The notes: generated by a model not told the origin, from the letters alone. A stretch of 64,000 nt of DNA from Nocardia flavorosea NBRC 108225 (GCF_001613385.1 NZ_BDCG01000006.1:1-64000); one strand, 5' to 3'. Shown: positions 17,358-28,000, numbered from the stretch's first letter. Made by a program: numbers and translations.

Positions 17358-17662
17358 GTGCGCTCGGCCGGCACCGATCGGCGTAACCGGGCACGCCAGC
17401 GTGGTGCAGGTCTCGGGCCGACCCCCCGGTACGAAGGCTCGGCCGACCAGGCACCGAGCGGCGCGCCGAGATCGCGGCCCGGCGATCGGGCAGGTCATCA
17501 CCTCGCCCAACTGCCGGGTCTGGTGTCGCCTGTTTCGAGCACGGGCTCGGCAGCCAGAAGGCCCGGCTACAGGACCCGTACTGTGGCTCCGCGCGCGGCC
17601 GGCGATCCCGGCGACGTAGTTGCCGGCCGGACAGGGAGCGGTGACGCGGAGACTGCCGAGGC
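17358..17662. other. Convergent intergenic region
   Basis: About 305 bases between the 3' ends of the alpha/beta hydrolase and the WYL regulator. High GC, no supported gene and no strong hairpin seen. Confidence 0.35.
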
Positions 17663-18652
17663 TCAGGAAATTACGTCCGAACGGTCGGCCGGATCGTGCA
17701 GCGCGCGGCCGAAGCGCTCACTCCAGTCGCGGATCTGCGCGATCAGCTCCGGCGGTTCGAGCACCCGGAACTCTGCCTCGAGTGACCCCAGCGCCATGGT
17801 GGGCCAGTCCAGCGAATCGGTGGTCATCGATACCCGGCACCGGCCGGGCTCGACGGCCTCGACCGTAGCCCAGCGCCCGATCCGTTCCCGGACCGCGCCG
17901 GCCGGAGCCTCGACCAGGACTTCGATGCAGTAGGGCCGGGAAATCCGGTCGACCCCGGCCCGGACGAACTCCGCGGCATCGGCGGTGGGCAGCTCGCGTG
18001 GACGGAAACGGGAACCGTCACCGACGGGTCCGGTGAGCCGGTCGATCCGGAAGCTGCGCCAATCGTGCCGGGTCAGATCGAAGGCCACCAGATACCAGCG
18101 GCGCCCCAGGGCGACCAGCCGGTGTGGCTCGACATGGCGCTCGCTGTGCCGGCTGTCGGCCGCGGTGTAGGTGAAGCGCAGGCGCTCGCTGTCGCGGCAG
18201 GCCAGCGCGACGGTGGTGAGCGCGGCCGGATCCGGCCCCGGATCGGACCGGCCACCCCAATCGGCCGGAACAGTCATCGACCGGATCGCCTCGACCCGGC
18301 GGCGCAGCCGCGGCGGCATCACCTGCACCACCTTGGCCAGCGCCCGCACCGAGGATTCGGCGACTCCCTCGACCATGCCCTGCATCGCGACCTGCAGTCC
18401 GACGACCAGCGCGACCGCCTCGTCGTCGTCGACCATCAACGGAGGCAGCGCCGCACCCGCGGCCAGCTGATAGCCGCCGTCGACGCCACGCTGCGCCTCG
18501 ACCGGATAGCCGAGGTCACGCAGCCGATCGACATCACGCCGCAAGGTTCGCGGCGAGACACCGAGACGCTCGGCCAACTCGGTACCAGGCCAGTACTTGT
18601 GGGTTTGCAGCAGCGACAGCAGGCGCAGGGTCCGCGTGCTCGTATTCGCCAT
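17663..18652 (-). CDS. WYL-domain transcriptional regulator (YafY type)
   Basis: 329 residues. The N-terminal HTH_11 winged helix is RLLSLLQTHKYWPGTELAE, followed by RLGVSPRTLRRDVDRLR at about residues 28-45. The WYL domain (about 140-225) contains EPHRLVALGRRWYLVAFD and RSFRIDRL. The C-terminal WCX domain follows. WYL proteins sense ligands, often nucleic acids or nucleotides, and regulate DNA-damage, defence or metabolic genes; the target here is unknown. The ATG at 18652 fits the family N-terminus. Confidence 0.93.
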   Translation of the reverse strand: MANTSTRTLRLLSLLQTHKYWPGTELAERLGVSPRTLRRDVDRLRDLGYPVEAQRGVDGGYQLAAGAALPPLMVDDDEAVALVVGLQVAMQGMVEGVAESSVRALAKVVQVMPPRLRRRVEAIRSMTVPADWGGRSDPGPDPAALTTVALACRDSERLRFTYTAADSRHSERHVEPHRLVALGRRWYLVAFDLTRHDWRSFRIDRLTGPVGDGSRFRPRELPTADAAEFVRAGVDRISRPYCIEVLVEAPAGAVRERIGRWATVEAVEPGRCRVSMTTDSLDWPTMALGSLEAEFRVLEPPELIAQIRDWSERFGRALHDPADRSDVIS

Positions 18653-18701
18653 ACCTCGATTGTCGTCGAATTGCGGCCGGTTTCTGACCGCTGGTTACGG
18701 T

Positions 18702-19466
18702 CTAATTGGTATTTCCGTGCATGGAGATACCCGCGATGGTGCGGGCGGTGAGCGATCCGTCCGCGTGTTTGCGGCCCCATACCCACACAGGCGCGCCGAT
18801 ATCGATCCCGGCCGGATCGCTCGCGATCAGCACATAGAGCTTGGTCGAATCGTCGGAATATACGACGACCTCCGCGCTGGTGATCTCACTGCTCACGGTG
18901 AGAACCCCGTTGTCATTGGCCTGGACTTTGCCGAAGACGAACCCCGCCCCGACCTCCGGCGATGCGGGCCTGGCCGGCTCCGGCCGGGCGGACTCGGCGA
19001 CAGGAGCCGACCCGGTGGCACCCACCTGCGGAGACGCCGCGACGAAAGTAGTAATCGCCGGCTCCCCGGCCGCGTGGGGGTCGGTGACACGACCGAGGTA
19101 GAAGCCACCGACAGCAAGCAGAACCGCAACCCCGAGCACGAGCCCCAGCAGGGCGTGACCACCCCAGTACGCCGGATGCAGGCCGTCGCCTCGGTTCGGA
19201 TAGCCCGCCTGATCCGGCTCCCCGGCCCCGGCCGATGCCGCACGCCCGGTACCCGATGGTTGTTCGTCGAGACCGGCTTCGGCGGCCGGCTTCGAACCGG
19301 GTGAGCCGGGCCCGGCAACGGACCCGACGGCCCCGGGCCCCTTCGTCCGGTCGTCGGCGGTACCTCGCGCCACGCCGATTATTCGCGGATCCAAGAGACC
19401 GAACCGGTCGGCAGGCAAGTCGACTCCGCGGCGTGAGCCTGACCACGGAGTGCGCTTGCTAGGCAT
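18702..19466 (-). CDS. Single-pass membrane protein with small extracytoplasmic domain
   Basis: A 254-residue protein. The first 95 residues are Gly/Ala/Pro-rich and probably disordered. A single membrane helix (HALLGLVLGVAVLLAVGGFY) lies near residue 110. After an Ala/Pro linker a compact beta-rich domain (GFVFGKVQANDNGVLTVSSE to GRKHADGSLTARTI) occupies the last 75 residues. That domain has the look of the DUF5666-like beta folds that end 'dGs.tA..I', but I cannot name the family with certainty. The domain should face outside the cell. Function unknown. Confidence 0.75.
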   Translation of the reverse strand: MPSKRTPWSGSRRGVDLPADRFGLLDPRIIGVARGTADDRTKGPGAVGSVAGPGSPGSKPAAEAGLDEQPSGTGRAASAGAGEPDQAGYPNRGDGLHPAYWGGHALLGLVLGVAVLLAVGGFYLGRVTDPHAAGEPAITTFVAASPQVGATGSAPVAESARPEPARPASPEVGAGFVFGKVQANDNGVLTVSSEITSAEVVVYSDDSTKLYVLIASDPAGIDIGAPVWVWGRKHADGSLTARTIAGISMHGNTN

Positions 19467-19564
19467 AGTGCCAGGTTAGGCTGTCTGTTCAGCCCCCTAT
19501 CGTCACTGACGGGGAGAAGTCATCGAATGAAAGCTCCTCGCAGGCAATACTTCTCGCCGCCCGG

Positions 19565-21427
19565 TCACTCCGCGGCGACCACCTCCAGCACCTGTTCGCC
19601 GTAGCGGGCGAGTTTGCCCTCCCCGACCCCGCTCACCTCTCCCAGCGCCGGCAGATCCCCCGGTTTCCGGGCCGCGATTTCGCGCAAGGTCGCATCGTGG
19701 AACACCACGTAGGCCGGGACTCCCTGTTCCTTGGCGGTATCGGCACGCCACTGACGGAGCCTGTCGAACAGGGCCGAATCGGCATCGGAGAGGCCGACCG
19801 GCGCCGATTTCGCAGACTTGGCGTTGCGCGCCGCGCGCGAGGGAGTCGGGCGTTCGGGTTCCCGGCGGAAGCGCACCGTACGGCCGTCGAAGAGCACACC
19901 GTCACTGGCCTCGGTGAGGGTGAGGACTCCGTAGTCGCCGTGCACCGCGAGCAACCCCTGAGCCAGGAGCTGACGCACGACCCCGCGCCATTCGGTATCG
20001 CGCAGATCAGCGCCGACACCGAACACGCTCAGCTCGTGGTGGTCGTACTGCTGGACCTTCTGATTCTTCTTGCCGAGCAGGATATCGATGAGGTGGCCCG
20101 CGCCGAAGCTCTGGCCGCGTTCACGTTTCAGGCGCAGAACCGCCGACAGCAGCTTCTGCGCGGCAACGGTTCCGTCCCACGATTCGGGCGGGCTCAGACA
20201 GGTATCGCAGTTCCCGCACGACTGTGCGGGCTGACCGAAATACGCGAGCAACCGCGCACGCCGGCAATCGATCGTCTCGCACAGGGCCAGCATCGCATCG
20301 AGGTGCAGCTGCAACTGCCTGCGGTGCGCCGCGTCGCCGTCCGAGGAATCGATCAACCGGCGCTGCTGCACCACATCCTGCAGCCCGTACACCATCCAGG
20401 CCGTCGACGGCAGTCCGTCGCGGCCGGCGCGGCCGGTCTCCTGGTAGTAGCCTTCCACGGATTTGGGCAAGTCGAGATGGGCGACGAATCGGACGTCCGG
20501 CTTATCGATACCCATTCCGAACGCAATGGTCGCGACAATGACGAGCCCGTCCTCGCGCAGGAACCGGGCCTGGTTCTCGGCGCGGGTGCGATGGTCGAGG
20601 CCCGCGTGATAGGGCAGGGCGCGGATACCGTTCTCGGTGAGAAATGCCGCGGTCTTCTCCACCGAGTTCCGCGACAGGCAGTAGACGATTCCGGCATCGC
20701 CGGGATGCTCTGTGCGCAGGAAATCGAGCAATTGGCGATCGGGCCGGTTCTTCGGCTCGATCCGGTACTGGATATTCGGCCGGTCGAAACTGGCGACGAA
20801 CCGGCGCGCTCCGCCGAGATCGAGCCGGGTGATGATCTCGTCGCGGGTTTTCTCGGTGGCGGTGGCGGTCAACGCGATCCGGGGGATATCCGGCCAGCGC
20901 TCGTGCAGTACCGACAACGCCAGGTAGTCGGGCCGGAAATCGTGACCCCACTGCGAAACACAATGCGCCTCGTCGATCGCGAACAGCGCGATACGGCCGG
21001 ACCCCAGCAGCGCCACCGTGGATTCCATCCGCAACCGTTCCGGCGCCAGGTACAGCAAGTCGAGTTCGCCTGCCGCGAACTGCGCCTCGACCGCCCGGCG
21101 CTCGTCCGGGAACTGCGTGGAATTGAGGAACCCGGCCCGCACGCCGAGTGCGCTCAGCGCATCCACCTGGTCCTGCATGAGTGCGATGAGCGGCGATATC
21201 ACCACCCCCACGCCATCACGGACCAGCGCGGGAATCTGATAGCACAGTGATTTGCCCCCGCCGGTGGGCATGAGTACCAGCGCATCACCGCCACCGATCA
21301 CCTGCTCGACGATGGCGTGCTGTTCACCACGAAAGCTGTCGTACCCGAAGACCCGGCGTAATACCTCATGGGCGGCGTCGTCGGAGGGGGCGGGAGCTGC
21401 CACAGCGGTGTCTTCGGCGGTATCCAC
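19565..21427 (-). CDS. recQ: ATP-dependent DNA helicase RecQ
   Basis: A 3'-5' superfamily 2 DNA helicase of 620 residues that acts in recombinational repair. Motifs in order: Walker A PTGGGKSLCYQIP near residue 58; DEAHCVSQWGHDFRPDY near 153; the motif IV-VI region ending GYYQETGRAGRDGLPS near 335; the RecQ zinc cysteines, CRRARLL, then CGNCDTC near 400; a winged helix; and a C-terminal HRDC domain (DADSALFDRLRQWR to the end). All parts of a full-length RecQ are present. It is an antisense neighbour of no gene; the start is at 21427. Confidence 0.97.
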   Translation of the reverse strand: MDTAEDTAVAAPAPSDDAAHEVLRRVFGYDSFRGEQHAIVEQVIGGGDALVLMPTGGGKSLCYQIPALVRDGVGVVISPLIALMQDQVDALSALGVRAGFLNSTQFPDERRAVEAQFAAGELDLLYLAPERLRMESTVALLGSGRIALFAIDEAHCVSQWGHDFRPDYLALSVLHERWPDIPRIALTATATEKTRDEIITRLDLGGARRFVASFDRPNIQYRIEPKNRPDRQLLDFLRTEHPGDAGIVYCLSRNSVEKTAAFLTENGIRALPYHAGLDHRTRAENQARFLREDGLVIVATIAFGMGIDKPDVRFVAHLDLPKSVEGYYQETGRAGRDGLPSTAWMVYGLQDVVQQRRLIDSSDGDAAHRRQLQLHLDAMLALCETIDCRRARLLAYFGQPAQSCGNCDTCLSPPESWDGTVAAQKLLSAVLRLKRERGQSFGAGHLIDILLGKKNQKVQQYDHHELSVFGVGADLRDTEWRGVVRQLLAQGLLAVHGDYGVLTLTEASDGVLFDGRTVRFRREPERPTPSRAARNAKSAKSAPVGLSDADSALFDRLRQWRADTAKEQGVPAYVVFHDATLREIAARKPGDLPALGEVSGVGEGKLARYGEQVLEVVAAE

Positions 21428-21660
21428 GCGGCCATCCTACGAGCGACCTCGATTCCCGGACCGCGCGAATGACGGCCGGACCGGCCGGACCGGCCGAGTT
21501 GTCCACATGGGGACAACCGTCGCCACCTGACGGTCACCAGAAAATTCCGGGAATTTCGACTAGGCCCGGAATTGCGGTCAAAAAGTGGCCGCAATGGGAA
21601 ATAACGTGGGTATCGAACACGGAAAGAACCCCTCAGCAGCCCCTCTGAAAGGTGCAGACC

Positions 21661-22200
21661 ATGGCCGAGACTGCAGCCCTCGACACGACCACCCCGCTGA
21701 CCGGCGAACGCGCCGATATACTGGCCGTTCTGAGCAAGGCACGCCATTTCCTGCGATTCACCACCCGCGACCTGACCGACGAGCAGGCGGCGAGCAGCCC
21801 GACGGACAGCGAACTGTGCCTCGGCGGCCTGATCAAACACGTCACCGGTGTCGAACGGGGCTGGGTGGACTTCATCGTGCAGGGCACCGGGACCATGAAG
21901 GACTTCGACGATTTGACCGCCGAGGATTTCGCCGAGCGCGATGCCGAATTCCGATTGTTGCCGGGTGAGACACTCGCCGGGGTCCTCGACGCCTATGCCG
22001 AAGTAGCGGCCAGGACCGACGCGATGATCGCCACCGCCGACCTCGACCGCGCATGGCCGCTGCCCAAGGCGCCATGGTTCCAGGAGGATTCCTGGTCGGC
22101 TCGCCAGGTACTGCTGCACATCATCGCCGAGACCGCGCAGCACGCCGGTCACGCCGATATCATTCGCGAAGCCATCGACGGTGCGAAAACCATGGGCTGA
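21661..22200 (+). CDS. DinB-family protein (mycothiol-transferase-like fold)
   Basis: A 179-residue four-helix protein of the DinB/DUF664 superfamily. Potential metal-ligand histidines are in LIKHVTGVERGW near residue 55, and in VLLHIIAETAQHAGHADIIRE near the C-terminus, the usual three-histidine arrangement. Several actinobacterial members are mycothiol-dependent S-transferases. The ATG at 21661 has GAAAGG upstream. An inverted repeat, GTTGTCC with GGACAAC at about 21498-21517, lies in its upstream region. The substrate is unknown. Confidence 0.9.
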   Translation: MAETAALDTTTPLTGERADILAVLSKARHFLRFTTRDLTDEQAASSPTDSELCLGGLIKHVTGVERGWVDFIVQGTGTMKDFDDLTAEDFAERDAEFRLLPGETLAGVLDAYAEVAARTDAMIATADLDRAWPLPKAPWFQEDSWSARQVLLHIIAETAQHAGHADIIREAIDGAKTMG

Positions 22201-22480
22201 GGCGATGGTCCCGGCCCCGCCGCGATAAGTGGGGCTGGGGCTCATCCCACCGGGCGATTCACGACCGCGCTTCCCGCCGGGGGGCTGCGCCCGGCTGGCG
22301 CGGGGCCGGCCGCCCGATCCGCTGTGGTTTCGCGAGGAGGCTCCAGATCGAGGAGCCGCCCGCGCGGCGTCGAGGCGGTTGCCGGCAAACAGGCGGTATA
22401 CCAACCAGACGGCCGGACGCCTGGGGAGTGGATCGGACGGGCACCGCGTCGGCTCTACGACTCGTCGCCCGGCCTACTGG

Positions 22481-23266
22481 CTACCGGGCGAAACGGTCGA
22501 GTATCGGCTGATGCAGGCGTCCGTTGGTCGCGACCGCGTCACCACCGTGCGGGCCGGGCCGGCCGTCGAGAGCGGTGAAGGTGCCGCCGGCCTCCCGGAC
22601 CAGGATGTCCAGCGCGGCCAGATCCCACAGCGACACCTCCGGTTCGGTGGCGATATCCACCGCCCCCTCCGCGACCAGGCAGTAGCTGAGGAAATCACCG
22701 TAGCCACGTACCCGCCACACCTCGTCGGACAGGTCGATGAACTTCTCCCGCAGGCCACGGTCACGCCAACCCGACAGGCTGGAGAACGCGAGGCTGGCCG
22801 AATCCAGTTCGGCGACGGCCGAAACGGTGATCGGCCGGGGCGCCCCGGGATGAAAAGTCGACCACGCGCCCTGACCCACGGCAGCCCACCAGCGCCGCGC
22901 CAGCGCGGGCGCGCTCACCACACCCACCACCGGCACCCCGTCCTCGAGCAACGCGATCAGCGTGGCCCATACCGGAACCCCCCGGACGAAATTCTTCGTG
23001 CCGTCGATCGGATCGATCACCCATTGCCGGCCGGAGAACTCGGCGCTACCACCGAACTCCTCGCCCAGCACCGAATCGTCCGGGCGGCCGTGCCGCAGCA
23101 TCCGGCGGATCGCCTCCTCCACCGCCAGATCGGCATCGGAGACGGGGGTGAGGTCGGGCTTGGCGTCGACCTTCAGGTCCAGCGCGCCGAACCGTTCGCG
23201 GGTGATCGTGTCCGCCTCGTCGGCCAGGCGTAACGCGAGTTCGAGGTCAGAGGAGTGAGCAGCCAC
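22481..23266 (-). CDS. hisN: Histidinol-phosphatase, inositol-monophosphatase superfamily
   Basis: A 261-residue phosphatase for the penultimate step of histidine synthesis (histidinol phosphate to histidinol), of the IMPase-like HisN type used by actinobacteria. Metal and phosphate motifs: VLGEEFGG near residue 67, [17 protein letters not shown] near 82, and [17 protein letters not shown] near 215. The start is a GTG at 23266. A M. tuberculosis counterpart (Rv3137) is a proven HisN by family knowledge. A role on other sugar phosphates is possible but less likely. Confidence 0.9.
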   Translation of the reverse strand: MAAHSSDLELALRLADEADTITRERFGALDLKVDAKPDLTPVSDADLAVEEAIRRMLRHGRPDDSVLGEEFGGSAEFSGRQWVIDPIDGTKNFVRGVPVWATLIALLEDGVPVVGVVSAPALARRWWAAVGQGAWSTFHPGAPRPITVSAVAELDSASLAFSSLSGWRDRGLREKFIDLSDEVWRVRGYGDFLSYCLVAEGAVDIATEPEVSLWDLAALDILVREAGGTFTALDGRPGPHGGDAVATNGRLHQPILDRFAR

Positions 23267-23287
23267 ACCGAAACCCTAGCGCGCGTC

Positions 23288-23650
23288 TCACACCGCGACC
23301 GCCGGCGCCGCGACCAGCGCCTCCGCCCACCAGTGCACCTGGTCCGGCATGTGCCGTACCGCCGCTTCGGGTTCGGCGGGTGCGAGCAACAGCAACTGCC
23401 CGTCGTCACCGAACAGCCGGTAATAGCGCGGGAACGGCACATATTCGCGGACAGTGTGCGCATCCAGTTCGCTGAACACCTGCCGCAGATGTTCGATTGC
23501 GGTGAGCCCGCCGGTGGCGCCGCTGTATCCGACGAAAGCGACCGGTTTGCGCTGCCACTGGGTGAAATGACAGTCGATCGCGGCCTTCAACGAGGCCGGA
23601 TAGCTGTCAGGCCGACGGTTCGGTCCGACTACCCAGATCGCCCGCGGCGA
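23288..23650 (-). pseudogene. N-terminally truncated NADPH-dependent FMN reductase
   Basis: The minus-strand frame ending at 23288 carries a typical C-terminal half of an NAD(P)H-dependent FMN reductase: [11 protein letters not shown], then W-x-x-KPVAFVGYSGATGG, then HLRQVFSELDAHTV. Upstream the frame stays open and readable as far as [11 protein letters not shown], but no ATG or GTG is present before an in-frame TGA at 23735-23737. The N-terminal FMN-binding loop of the family is missing. Only about 120 of the usual 180 residues remain. I read this as a decayed gene, in the short gap between divergent hisN and prfB. Confidence 0.65.
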
Positions 23651-23864
23651 TATCGCTGATGATCGAACCGAGCCGGCGACATGCTCGTCGGCACAGGACT
23701 CGTCGCCGGGCGGGGCCGGCTTCGCGCTCGCCCGTCACCCCGGCGGAGCCCGCGACCCCCCCGGGCGATGGGCGCTTCCCCCCCCGGCATGCGAGAAAGC
23801 GGCCGAGGGCCTCCGCGCCTGTGCGGTTTCCCCGCGCTCGACGCTGCTAGTAGCCTTGAACATC

Positions 23865-24986
23865 GTGCATCCTGACGTTACCGCCGACCTCGCCGAACTC
23901 GACGCGACCCTGAAGACCGTCGAATCGGTCCTCGATATCGAGGAGCTGCGCCGTCGTATCGACGAACTGGAGCATCAGGCGGCCGATCCCGAGTTGTGGA
24001 ACGACCAGGATCATGCGCAGCGGGTGACCAGTGAGCTCTCCCACGCGCAGGGTGAGCTGCGCCGGGTGGCGGAGTTACGGCAGCGTCTGGAGGACCTGCC
24101 GGTGCTCTACGAGCTGGCCGAGGAGGAAGAGGGCGAGGCGCGCACGAGCGCGCTGGCCGATGCCGATGCCGAGCGCGCCGCGCTGCACACCGATGTCGAG
24201 GCCCTCGAGGTGCGCACACTGTTGTCCGGCGAGTACGACAAACGTGATGCGCTGGTCAATATCCGTTCGGGTGCCGGCGGTGTGGACGCCGCCGACTGGG
24301 CCGAGATGCTGATGCGCATGTACATCCGCTGGGCCGACCGGCACAAGTATTCGGTCGAGGTGTACGACACCTCCTACGCCGAAGAAGCCGGTATCAAGAG
24401 CGCCACGTTCGTGGTGAAGACCCCGTATGCCTACGGCACCCTCTCGGTGGAGATGGGCACCCACCGGCTGGTGCGGATCAGTCCGTTCGACAACCAGGGA
24501 CGCCGCCAGACCTCGTTCGCCGAGGTCGAGGTGCTGCCGGTGGTCGAGACCACCGACCATATCGACGTCCCGGAAACCGATATCCGGGTCGATGTGTACC
24601 GGTCCTCGGGCCCGGGCGGGCAGAGCGTCAACACCACCGACTCGGCTGTGCGGATCACCCATATCCCGACCGGCATCGTGGTCACCTGCCAGAACGAGAA
24701 ATCCCAGCTGCAGAACAAGGTTTCGGCCATGCGGGTGCTGCAGGCCAAACTGCTGGAACGGAAACGGCAGGAAGAACGCGCGCAGATGGATGCGCTCAAG
24801 ACCAACGAGGGTGCGTCCTGGGGCAACCAGATGCGGTCCTATGTGCTGCACCCGTATCAGATGGTCAAGGATCTGCGCACCAACTACGAGGTGAACAACC
24901 CCTCCGCGGTGCTCGACGGCGATATCGACGGTTTCATCGAATCCGGCATCCGCTGGCGGATGAGTACAGTTCTGCAGGAGAGCTAG
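23865..24986 (+). CDS. prfB: Peptide chain release factor 2
   Basis: Terminates translation at UGA and UAA. 373 residues. The codon-recognition tripeptide SPF is seen in [15 protein letters not shown] near residue 205, and the catalytic GGQ loop in [16 protein letters not shown] near 245. The reading frame is continuous from the start; the in-frame UGA and +1 programmed frameshift of enterobacterial prfB are absent, as usual in actinobacteria. I chose the GTG at 23865, which gives the family N-terminus [12 protein letters not shown]; a TTG at 23856 is also in frame. Followed on the same strand by mscS and ftsEX. Confidence 0.97.
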   Translation: MHPDVTADLAELDATLKTVESVLDIEELRRRIDELEHQAADPELWNDQDHAQRVTSELSHAQGELRRVAELRQRLEDLPVLYELAEEEEGEARTSALADADAERAALHTDVEALEVRTLLSGEYDKRDALVNIRSGAGGVDAADWAEMLMRMYIRWADRHKYSVEVYDTSYAEEAGIKSATFVVKTPYAYGTLSVEMGTHRLVRISPFDNQGRRQTSFAEVEVLPVVETTDHIDVPETDIRVDVYRSSGPGGQSVNTTDSAVRITHIPTGIVVTCQNEKSQLQNKVSAMRVLQAKLLERKRQEERAQMDALKTNEGASWGNQMRSYVLHPYQMVKDLRTNYEVNNPSAVLDGDIDGFIESGIRWRMSTVLQES

Positions 24987-25047
24987 CCCTCCCCCGATTC
25001 CGGGGAAGCGCAATGGATCCGGAGCAGATGCGGGAACGGGTGGTCTG

Positions 25048-25923
25048 ATGCGTGCGGAAGGGACCGACACCCTTGCCCTGTCCCTGGCATTATCGTCCGA
25101 TGTGACAGGTTGGCTGCGTTCGTCCGGGCTCGAGATCGTCCTGCTGATCCTCGGAGCCATGCTGTTCGCCCGCTTCGCCAGCTACGTGCGCGACCGCGTG
25201 ACCCAGCGCATCGATTCCGGTTTCCGTGGCGGCGACGCCCTGGTGCGGTCCGAAGCGGCCAAACACCGGCATGCCCTCGCGCAGGTGCTGACCTGGGTCG
25301 TCCTGACCGTCGCCTATGTGCTGGTCGCCATGGAGGTGCTGCAACGGCTGGGGTTCTCCATGTCGGGGCTGGTCGCGCCCGCCGCGGTCCTCGGCGCCGC
25401 ACTCGGTTTCGGCGCGCAGCGCATCGTGCAGGACATTCTGGCCGGGTTCTTCCTCATCACCGAACGCCAATACGGTTTCGGTGATGTGGTGCGGATCGCG
25501 GTGACCGGCGTCGCGGATCCGGCCGAGGGCACGGTGGAGGATGTGACCCTGCGGGTCACCAAACTGCGTAACCCGGACGGTGAGGTGATCACCGTACCGA
25601 ACGGCCAGATCGTGAAAGTGACGAATTTGTCCAAGGATTGGGCGCGGGCGGCAATCGATGTACCCGTCGCGGCGAGCGCCGATATCCTGCGGATCAACGA
25701 GGTACTGCACGAGGTGGGCGGGCAGGCCTACCGCGACCCCCGCCTCGAACCGCTGCTGCTGGACGAGCCGACGGTGATGGGCGTGGAGGACCTGACCGTG
25801 GACCAGATGAACATCCGGATGGTGGCTCGGACACTGCCGGGCAAACAGTTCGAAGTCAGCCGCGAGTTGCGGGTGCGGGTGGCCGCGGCGATGCGCCGGG
25901 AGGGTTTGAATGCGCGCGCGTAG
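25048..25923 (+). CDS. Mechanosensitive ion channel of the MscS family
   Basis: A 291-residue membrane protein. Two or three helices occupy residues 15-125. The pore-lining helix is glycine/alanine-rich (GLVAPAAVLGAALGFGAQRIVQDILAGFFLI). The MscS beta domain (GDVVRIAVTGVADPAEGTVEDVTLRVTKLRNPDGEVITVPNG) and a C-terminal alpha/beta domain follow. It opens on membrane tension to release solutes under osmotic downshock. The M. tuberculosis counterpart, Rv3104c by synteny, sits in the same prfB-ftsE interval. It overlaps the next small gene by 14 bases. Confidence 0.93.
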   Translation: MRAEGTDTLALSLALSSDVTGWLRSSGLEIVLLILGAMLFARFASYVRDRVTQRIDSGFRGGDALVRSEAAKHRHALAQVLTWVVLTVAYVLVAMEVLQRLGFSMSGLVAPAAVLGAALGFGAQRIVQDILAGFFLITERQYGFGDVVRIAVTGVADPAEGTVEDVTLRVTKLRNPDGEVITVPNGQIVKVTNLSKDWARAAIDVPVAASADILRINEVLHEVGGQAYRDPRLEPLLLDEPTVMGVEDLTVDQMNIRMVARTLPGKQFEVSRELRVRVAAAMRREGLNARA

Positions 25924-26092
25924 ATCGACGCTGGTGCTGGCCGGGAGCTGGATCGCGATCTTCGTGCTGTACCTGTTCGTCAAACCGGACGAGATCGCCC
26001 GGCAGCCACCGGCGCCTGCGCCCACCGTGGCCCCCGCCTCGCCCATCGGCTTCGGACAGGGGTCACCGGCGGTGGCCGTCCGGGAGGAATAG
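25910..26092 (+). CDS. Small membrane protein in the prfB-ftsE interval
   Basis: A 60-residue protein with a basic start (MRARR), one membrane helix ([16 protein letters not shown]) and a Pro/Ala-rich outer tail. Its ATG overlaps the end of mscS by 14 bases, so the two are translationally coupled. The position matches the small Rv3103c-type gene of mycobacteria. Function unknown; perhaps an accessory of the channel or of FtsEX. Confidence 0.78.
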   Translation: MRARRSTLVLAGSWIAIFVLYLFVKPDEIARQPPAPAPTVAPASPIGFGQGSPAVAVREE

Positions 26093-26148
26093 GGCCACCG
26101 ATACCGCCCGCCGACGCGTTCGTTATCGAATGGTTACACTGACTCCTC

Positions 26149-26837
<689 letters not shown>

Positions 26838-26838
<1 letters not shown>

Positions 26839-27743
26839 TGCGCGCGGGCTTCCTGTTCGGCGAGGTCTCCGAGGGCCTGCGCCGTAACCTCACCATGACG
26901 ATTGCGATGATCCTGACGACGGCAGTCTCCCTGACCATGCTCGGTGGCGGCATCCTGGCGATCCGGATCGCCGACAAGACCGAGCAGTACTTCCTGGACC
27001 GGCTCGAAGTGCGGCTGTATCTGACCGAGGACATCTCCGCGAACGATCCGGACTGCGCGCAGGATCTCTGCCAGACCTTGATGGCCGATCTGAAAACCGT
27101 CGACGGCGTGGAGACGGTGCAGTACCTCAACCGCGACGCCGCGGTCCGGGAGGCCACGGAGAAAACCTTCAAGGACCAGCCGGAACTCGCCGAGTACGTG
27201 AGCGAGACGCCGTTACCGGCCTCGTTGCGGGTCAAGATGAGCGATGCCTCGCTCTATCCCACGATCTACGAGCAGTTCTCCGAAAGCCCCGGGGTGGGCA
27301 TGGTGCGCAACGACAAGGACATCGTGGACCGGCTGGTGAGCCTGTTCGACGGATTGCGCAATGCGGCGTTCGGGATGGCTGTACTGCAGGCGGTGGCGGC
27401 GCTGTTGCTGATCGCGAACATGGTGCAGATCGCGGCGTTCACCCGGCGGACCGAGGTGCACATCATGCGCCTGGTCGGCGCCACCCGCTGGTACACCCAG
27501 TTGCCGTTCCTGCTCGAGGCCGTGGTGGCCGCGCTGGCGGGCGGCCTGCTCGCGACAGCGGGCCTGTTCGCGGCCCGCCCACTGGTGATCGACCGCGCCC
27601 TGGGCGATCTGTTCGCGAGCAACGTTTTCCCGGCGATCACCTTCGACGATATTTTCACCACCGCGCTGATGGTTGTCCCGGTCGGCGTGGTGTTCGCGGG
27701 GCTCACCGCCTACGCCACCCTGCGCTGGTACGTGCGCGAGTAG
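26838..27743 (+). CDS. ftsX: Cell-division protein FtsX
   Basis: Membrane partner of FtsE. 301 residues. An N-terminal helix (TMTIAMILTTAVSLTMLGGGILAI) is followed by a large extracytoplasmic loop with a cysteine pair (DCAQDLCQ) and then three C-terminal helices, including the conserved HIMRLVGATRWYTQLPFLLEA stretch. The outer loop binds a peptidoglycan hydrolase of the RipC type in mycobacteria. It overlaps the ftsE stop by one base. A strong hairpin follows. smpB, the usual next gene in mycobacteria, is not here. Confidence 0.96.
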
Positions 27744-27856
27744 CGCGCCCGGCCGTACAGGCCGGTCACAGCGCTACGAGCGCTACGACCCGGTCACGAA
27801 AACATGTCCAAGGCAGCCGGAGCACGCACCCTCCGGCTTCCCGCGCACACCGTTCC

Positions 27857-27890
27857 GGTACCGCCCGTCCGCTGCTGGACGGGCGGTACC
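27857..27890 (+). terminator. Hairpin terminator after ftsX
   Basis: GGTACCGCCCGTCC (27857-27870) and its exact complement (27877-27890) enclose GCTGCT. No U-tract. It separates the ftsEX operon from the acyl-CoA dehydrogenase promoter. Confidence 0.7.
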
Positions 27891-27958
27891 GCTCTGCCGT
27901 GTGGGTAATCCCCGAGAGATGTCCGCTCACCAGGACAGAACTGGCACTCGACGCCGTT

Positions 27959-28000
27959 CTTACTCTTCAGTAAGATAGCCTTACTCCGCAGTAAGATAGC
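27959..28000 (+). promoter_or_regulatory. Two tandem palindromic operators upstream of the acyl-CoA dehydrogenase pair
   Basis: Two copies of a 21-base unit abut exactly: 27959-27979 and 27980-28000. Each reads CTTACT, four variable bases, AGTAAG, then ATAGC. Each unit is thus a 16-base palindrome with a shared 3' extension. The pair ends 40 bases before the first fadE start. The spacing of one unit per two helical turns suggests two regulator dimers, probably TetR-type. Confidence 0.8.

Noticed and set aside
19697..21250. A 517-codon plus-strand open frame opposite recQ
   Set aside because: Shadow of recQ, caused by GC3 bias; no domain and no ribosome site.
21498..21517. GTTGTCC/GGACAAC repeat as a third hairpin with DnaA boxes
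   Set aside because: It contains TTGTCCACA rather than the consensus TTATCCACA and the arms are only 7 bp.
23865..24986. Programmed frameshift in prfB
   Set aside because: The frame is continuous and no in-frame TGA occurs near codon 25, as expected for actinobacterial prfB.
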